From positions 186,001 to 250,000 of the forward strand of contig NZ_CP038639.1 of assembly GCF_004768545.1 (NCBI RefSeq): a stretch of 64,000 bases of DNA, in the 5' to 3' direction. Below are positions 61,572 to 64,000 of the stretch, piece after piece. This DNA is from Cupriavidus oxalaticus. GTDB lineage: Bacteria > Pseudomonadota > Gammaproteobacteria > Burkholderiales > Burkholderiaceae. The number at the start of each line of letters is the position of its first letter. Positions within the stretch are counted from its first letter, which is position 1. The translations under genes were made by a program, and so were the position numbers. The notes beneath the pieces were generated by a model. It did no database searches, was not told the origin of the DNA, and saw only the letters and a list, made by a program, of their open reading frames with translations.

Positions 61572-61994
61572 TTAGTAGCGGGCGATTGCGTTATTGAGCG
61601 CGTCGATGTCGATGCCGGCCAAAGGGTCCGTGTTGCCAGGACCGGTCGCCGGAGAATTCGTCACCCCACTGGCGGGGGGAGCCGGAGTCGTTGCCGGGGT
61701 TGGCATCGAGGCTTGGTATTGCAGAGTGGGCACAGCCGGCTCAGGTATGCGCGTCTCCTGCAGAGGCGGAGAAGGCACGGCCACAGGGACCTGCTCCGGA
61801 CGGGTATGCGTTGGTGAACCTGCCATCGGAGGCCAAAGGTGATTATCCGATACACCTGACCTGCCGGACTGAAGGCCGCGCAACGCCAGCATGCGCAGCA
61901 TGAAGGACCGCTCGCGTGCCCCGGAAAATTGCCGCAGGTATGCCAGCAGTTCGGGTTCTGACAGCGTCACGGTCATCTGAAGCTTGTCGTCCAT
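61572..61994 (-). CDS. Probable ParR/StbB-like partner of ParM
   Basis: A 140-aa protein. The first 45 residues (MDDKLQMTVTLSEPELLAYLRQFSGARERSFMLRMLALRG) look like a small DNA-binding or ribbon-helix-helix domain. The rest is a Pro/Thr-rich tail ending in an acidic helix (TDPLAGIDIDALNNAIARY). This is the layout of ParR-type adaptors that join parC to the ParM filament. It follows parM by 8 bases. No strong family motif was seen. Confidence 0.6.
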   Translation of the reverse strand: MDDKLQMTVTLSEPELLAYLRQFSGARERSFMLRMLALRGLQSGRSGVSDNHLWPPMAGSPTHTRPEQVPVAVPSPPLQETRIPEPAVPTLQYQASMPTPATTPAPPASGVTNSPATGPGNTDPLAGIDIDALNNAIARY

Positions 61995-62002
61995 TGAATG
62001 CC

Positions 62003-63025
62003 TCAGGCGGTGCGGGTAGCCTGCTGTGCTGCGCCGATTGTGTAGAAGCCACGAACGTTCGCGAAGCAGGGGGCCTCCATCATGTGGATGACGTTAAGCG
62101 GGAAGGCCGCGCGAATCGCCGGAGCATAGAGCTGTGCGCCCCCACCAGTCAGGATGATGGCTCGAAGATCATCGGTGCGTCCGACACGGCTCTGGATCTC
62201 TTTGACCGGTTGATGGGTGAGCGCCATTGCCTCGGCGAGGTAGGGGCCGACATCCAGATTTTGGCCGAAATACACGAGGGGCTTGGCCTCTCGGATGGCC
62301 TTGTCAATGCGCTCGATGCCGTCGACTGTTTCGCCACGATCCGCGGTAATCAGGCTTGCGACCTGCTGATGGATGCGTGCCGCCCCGCCTGGTACTCCGC
62401 CACTGCGGGTATCGTGAACCGTATAGCCGCGGGCAACCACCCAGTCCGTGGTGAAGTAGCCCACGTCGATGACAAGGTAGGCGTTGTCAGGATCGTAGGC
62501 CTTGCCGCTTTGCTGGATATAGTTGATGAGTGTGCCAAGCGGCTGCGGCAAGGGAAGCACACTGCCAATATGGACGTTGCCCCATCCGAAGTCATGGTCG
62601 CCGGCGAAACGGTCCTTGAGGTGGGCGGCATACTTCTGTGTGTTGTGGACCGGGAGGCCCAATACTAAGCGTTCTACTTCCCTGGCCCCAGCATAGTAGA
62701 GGGCACCGCCGAGTAGTGCAGCATAGTTCGCGGAAGCTGTGAAGTCTTCCGCCAAGGCACGACCAGTATTCACATGGGCGCCGCTGAATTCCACACCCGG
62801 ACCCACTTCATACCGTGCACCGTCGACTTCGACCGTGATGACATTGCGACCCTTGAAGACGCCGCCGCCGAAATCGTTCAAGGCTGTGTTGGCTGCAAGC
62901 GGGGCGAGGGACGGAAACATGTTCATCTTGATCTCCGACCCGAGCGCCCAGGCGGACTTGGTATTGCCGTAGCCGACGTCGATGGCAAAGGTTGGGTACT
63001 TGATGTGTTCGATTTGTTGCTTCAT
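62003..63025 (-). CDS. parM: ParM/StbA-like actin partition ATPase
   Basis: A 340-aa actin-like protein. Phosphate 1 is FAIDVGYGNTKSAWAL, phosphate 2 AYLVIDVGYFTTDWVVARG, and the adenosine motif IILTGGGAQLYAPAI. The start at 63025 (MKQQIEHIKYP) is preferred; the upstream 60 codons run through repeat DNA. It should polymerise to push plasmid copies apart. The tandem repeats before it are the likely parC. It is the second partition system besides ParA/ParB. Confidence 0.85.
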   Translation of the reverse strand: MKQQIEHIKYPTFAIDVGYGNTKSAWALGSEIKMNMFPSLAPLAANTALNDFGGGVFKGRNVITVEVDGARYEVGPGVEFSGAHVNTGRALAEDFTASANYAALLGGALYYAGAREVERLVLGLPVHNTQKYAAHLKDRFAGDHDFGWGNVHIGSVLPLPQPLGTLINYIQQSGKAYDPDNAYLVIDVGYFTTDWVVARGYTVHDTRSGGVPGGAARIHQQVASLITADRGETVDGIERIDKAIREAKPLVYFGQNLDVGPYLAEAMALTHQPVKEIQSRVGRTDDLRAIILTGGGAQLYAPAIRAAFPLNVIHMMEAPCFANVRGFYTIGAAQQATRTA

Positions 63026-63085
63026 GGTCCACTTCCTTGCAGGTGGTTTGGGTTCACTCAGTTCGATGTGCCGTGGCCGAAAGAG

Positions 63086-63204
63086 GTCAGCCCCAGTCAG
63101 TCCAAGTCGCTCCAAGTCAGCCATAGTGGCACTTGATGTCGCCAAGTCCCTCCCCGCCGATGAGCAAAGTGGCATTTCGAAGGACATGATTTGATCAAGT
63201 GCCA
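63086..63204. repeat. Candidate parC: 10-bp tandem repeats and dyad
   Basis: Four 10-bp units of the type GTCAGTCCAA lie head to tail at 63086-63125. Then TGGCACTTGAT (63127-63137) is the exact reverse complement of ATCAAGTGCCA (63194-63204). The site is directly upstream of parM, as parC is in ParM systems, and may also be its operator. Confidence 0.65.
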
Positions 63205-64000
63205 TGTGATCGGTCTTGGTTCAATTTCGTGGCACATCGTCATGACCCACTCTACCGTCGAAAAATTGAAGTCAAGTCACTGAAAGCTCGCGAAATTGGC
63301 GGCGATTTCGTTGCGACGGCTTGGAGCTTTGGTTTATGCTTGGCATACCTTCAGCGTCCCCGACGCATCGACCTCGCCACCAGTGAGTGGCAAATCAGTG
63401 CCCAAGTCCGTCTCAACATTGACCCCGGGCGCCTGTCTGTCCAAGCCGCACAATGTCGCGGCATTTTTTTCAATCGGCTCAAGTAGATACTGGCCCACAC
63501 TGAGGACCCCGGACACCGCGATACCAATTGGCTTTGCGGCCGGTTTTGGGAAATTGGTCAAAATGAGGACATGTGCAGACCGGACACCGGACACCTGCGC
63601 AGCCTCCATCCCTTCCACTTGCCCAGCTGCGAAACGCGGGGTAAGCGAACGCTGGAACCCGATACACCGCGGTTCAGATGTCGCTACCTGACGGGCAGGA
63701 CGTAGGTTGAGATCACTCAACCGGACGATCCATCTCCTATCGAACGGCGTGCGCGGCCGTCACCAAACAGCGCAACAAGAGTTACGCGGGCGGCGTAGCA
63801 GGGTGCTTGCACCGTGCTGCGTTCATGCTGGAGTGCGGTTCCTCCAGCAACCGGGTAGCCCGGCGGGCCGGTTTGCGCGTGAGCGCGATCAGTCAGTCGG
63901 GACAGTCATGCACGTTCTTCCACGTGAGGGCTGATCAGCCAATGGAATCGCTAACGGATACGGAAGAGCAGGACCATGGCCGATGGCTAAACGGCACGAT
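63205..64000. other. Right edge, no supported gene
   Basis: Frames of up to 128 codons exist on both strands but lack credible starts or motifs. Visible structure: CCGGACACC-type repeats near 63507 and 63578-63592, and an inverted repeat GGTTGA/TCAACC at 63705-63722 in front of position 63730. The region may hold further control DNA of the parM set or the start of the next unit. Confidence 0.4.

Noticed and set aside
63334..63720. 128-codon minus-strand frame near the right edge
   Set aside because: It would need a TTG start without a ribosome site and has no recognised motif. Overlapping frames on both strands are almost as long.

Overview
The window looks like part of a large plasmid (or plasmid-derived element) from a beta-proteobacterium of the Burkholderiales, such as Cupriavidus, Ralstonia or Burkholderia. 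The evidence is high GC content, LysR/MmsA/Sdh proteins of that style, a ParA/ParB-iteron replicon, and a VirB-type conjugation system joined to an R64-like thin pilus. No tRNA, rRNA, CRISPR array or essential chromosomal gene was seen. Taxonomy is inferred from protein style only.

Layout. (1) 1-13.7 kb is an accessory, rearranged region. It holds a LysR gene cut by the window edge, an unknown gene, and a decayed Tn7/Tn5053-like transposition module (tnsA-like, tniA, tniB, tniQ, all on the minus strand). Its tniA is interrupted by an IS3-family element and also frameshifted. Next come a truncated sdhC-like gene with an intact sdhB-like gene, a divergent lysR/mmsA pair, and an IS91-family element whose transposase 3' end is inverted in place. 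(2) 14-24 kb is the replicon: parB, parA, 18 copies of a 16-bp palindrome, a Rep_3-type initiator, more than 20 iterons, a winged-helix protein and a UvrD-type helicase. (3) 24-36 kb is a leftward conjugation block: an unknown (possibly DUF1845/AcaB-type) protein, a DUF4400 protein, three small or unknown genes, a TraD coupling ATPase, a TraI_2 relaxase-like protein with a degenerate HD motif, then VirB6, 5, 4, 3, 2 and 11. (4) 36-51.4 kb is a divergent rightward operon with overlapping genes. It starts with virB8, virB9, virB10 and a virB1-like gene and runs into type IVb pilus genes (TcpQ-type proteins, a lytic transglycosylase, pilN, P, O, Q, R, S, a pilM-like gene and pilV). (5) 51.4-56.8 kb holds an IS4 remnant, two CAP-domain secreted proteins, a zinc-ribbon membrane protein, an FlhC-like regulator and a long coiled-coil protein. 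(6) 57.4-61.3 kb is a single-strand DNA module (two small genes, a gene of unknown function, ssb, a primase-type Toprim protein and a small protein). Four of its genes have leaders that fold the ribosome binding site into an inverted repeat. (7) 61.3-64 kb is a second partition system: a ParM-like actin, a likely partner and tandem-repeat parC-like DNA.

How it works together. The Rep/iteron region replicates the plasmid and the two partition systems keep it. The VirB channel with TraD delivers DNA. The thin pilus probably stabilises mating pairs. SSB and the primase probably serve the incoming single strand. An almost identical palindromic module lies between the divergent transfer operons and again upstream of the single-strand DNA module, which suggests shared regulation.
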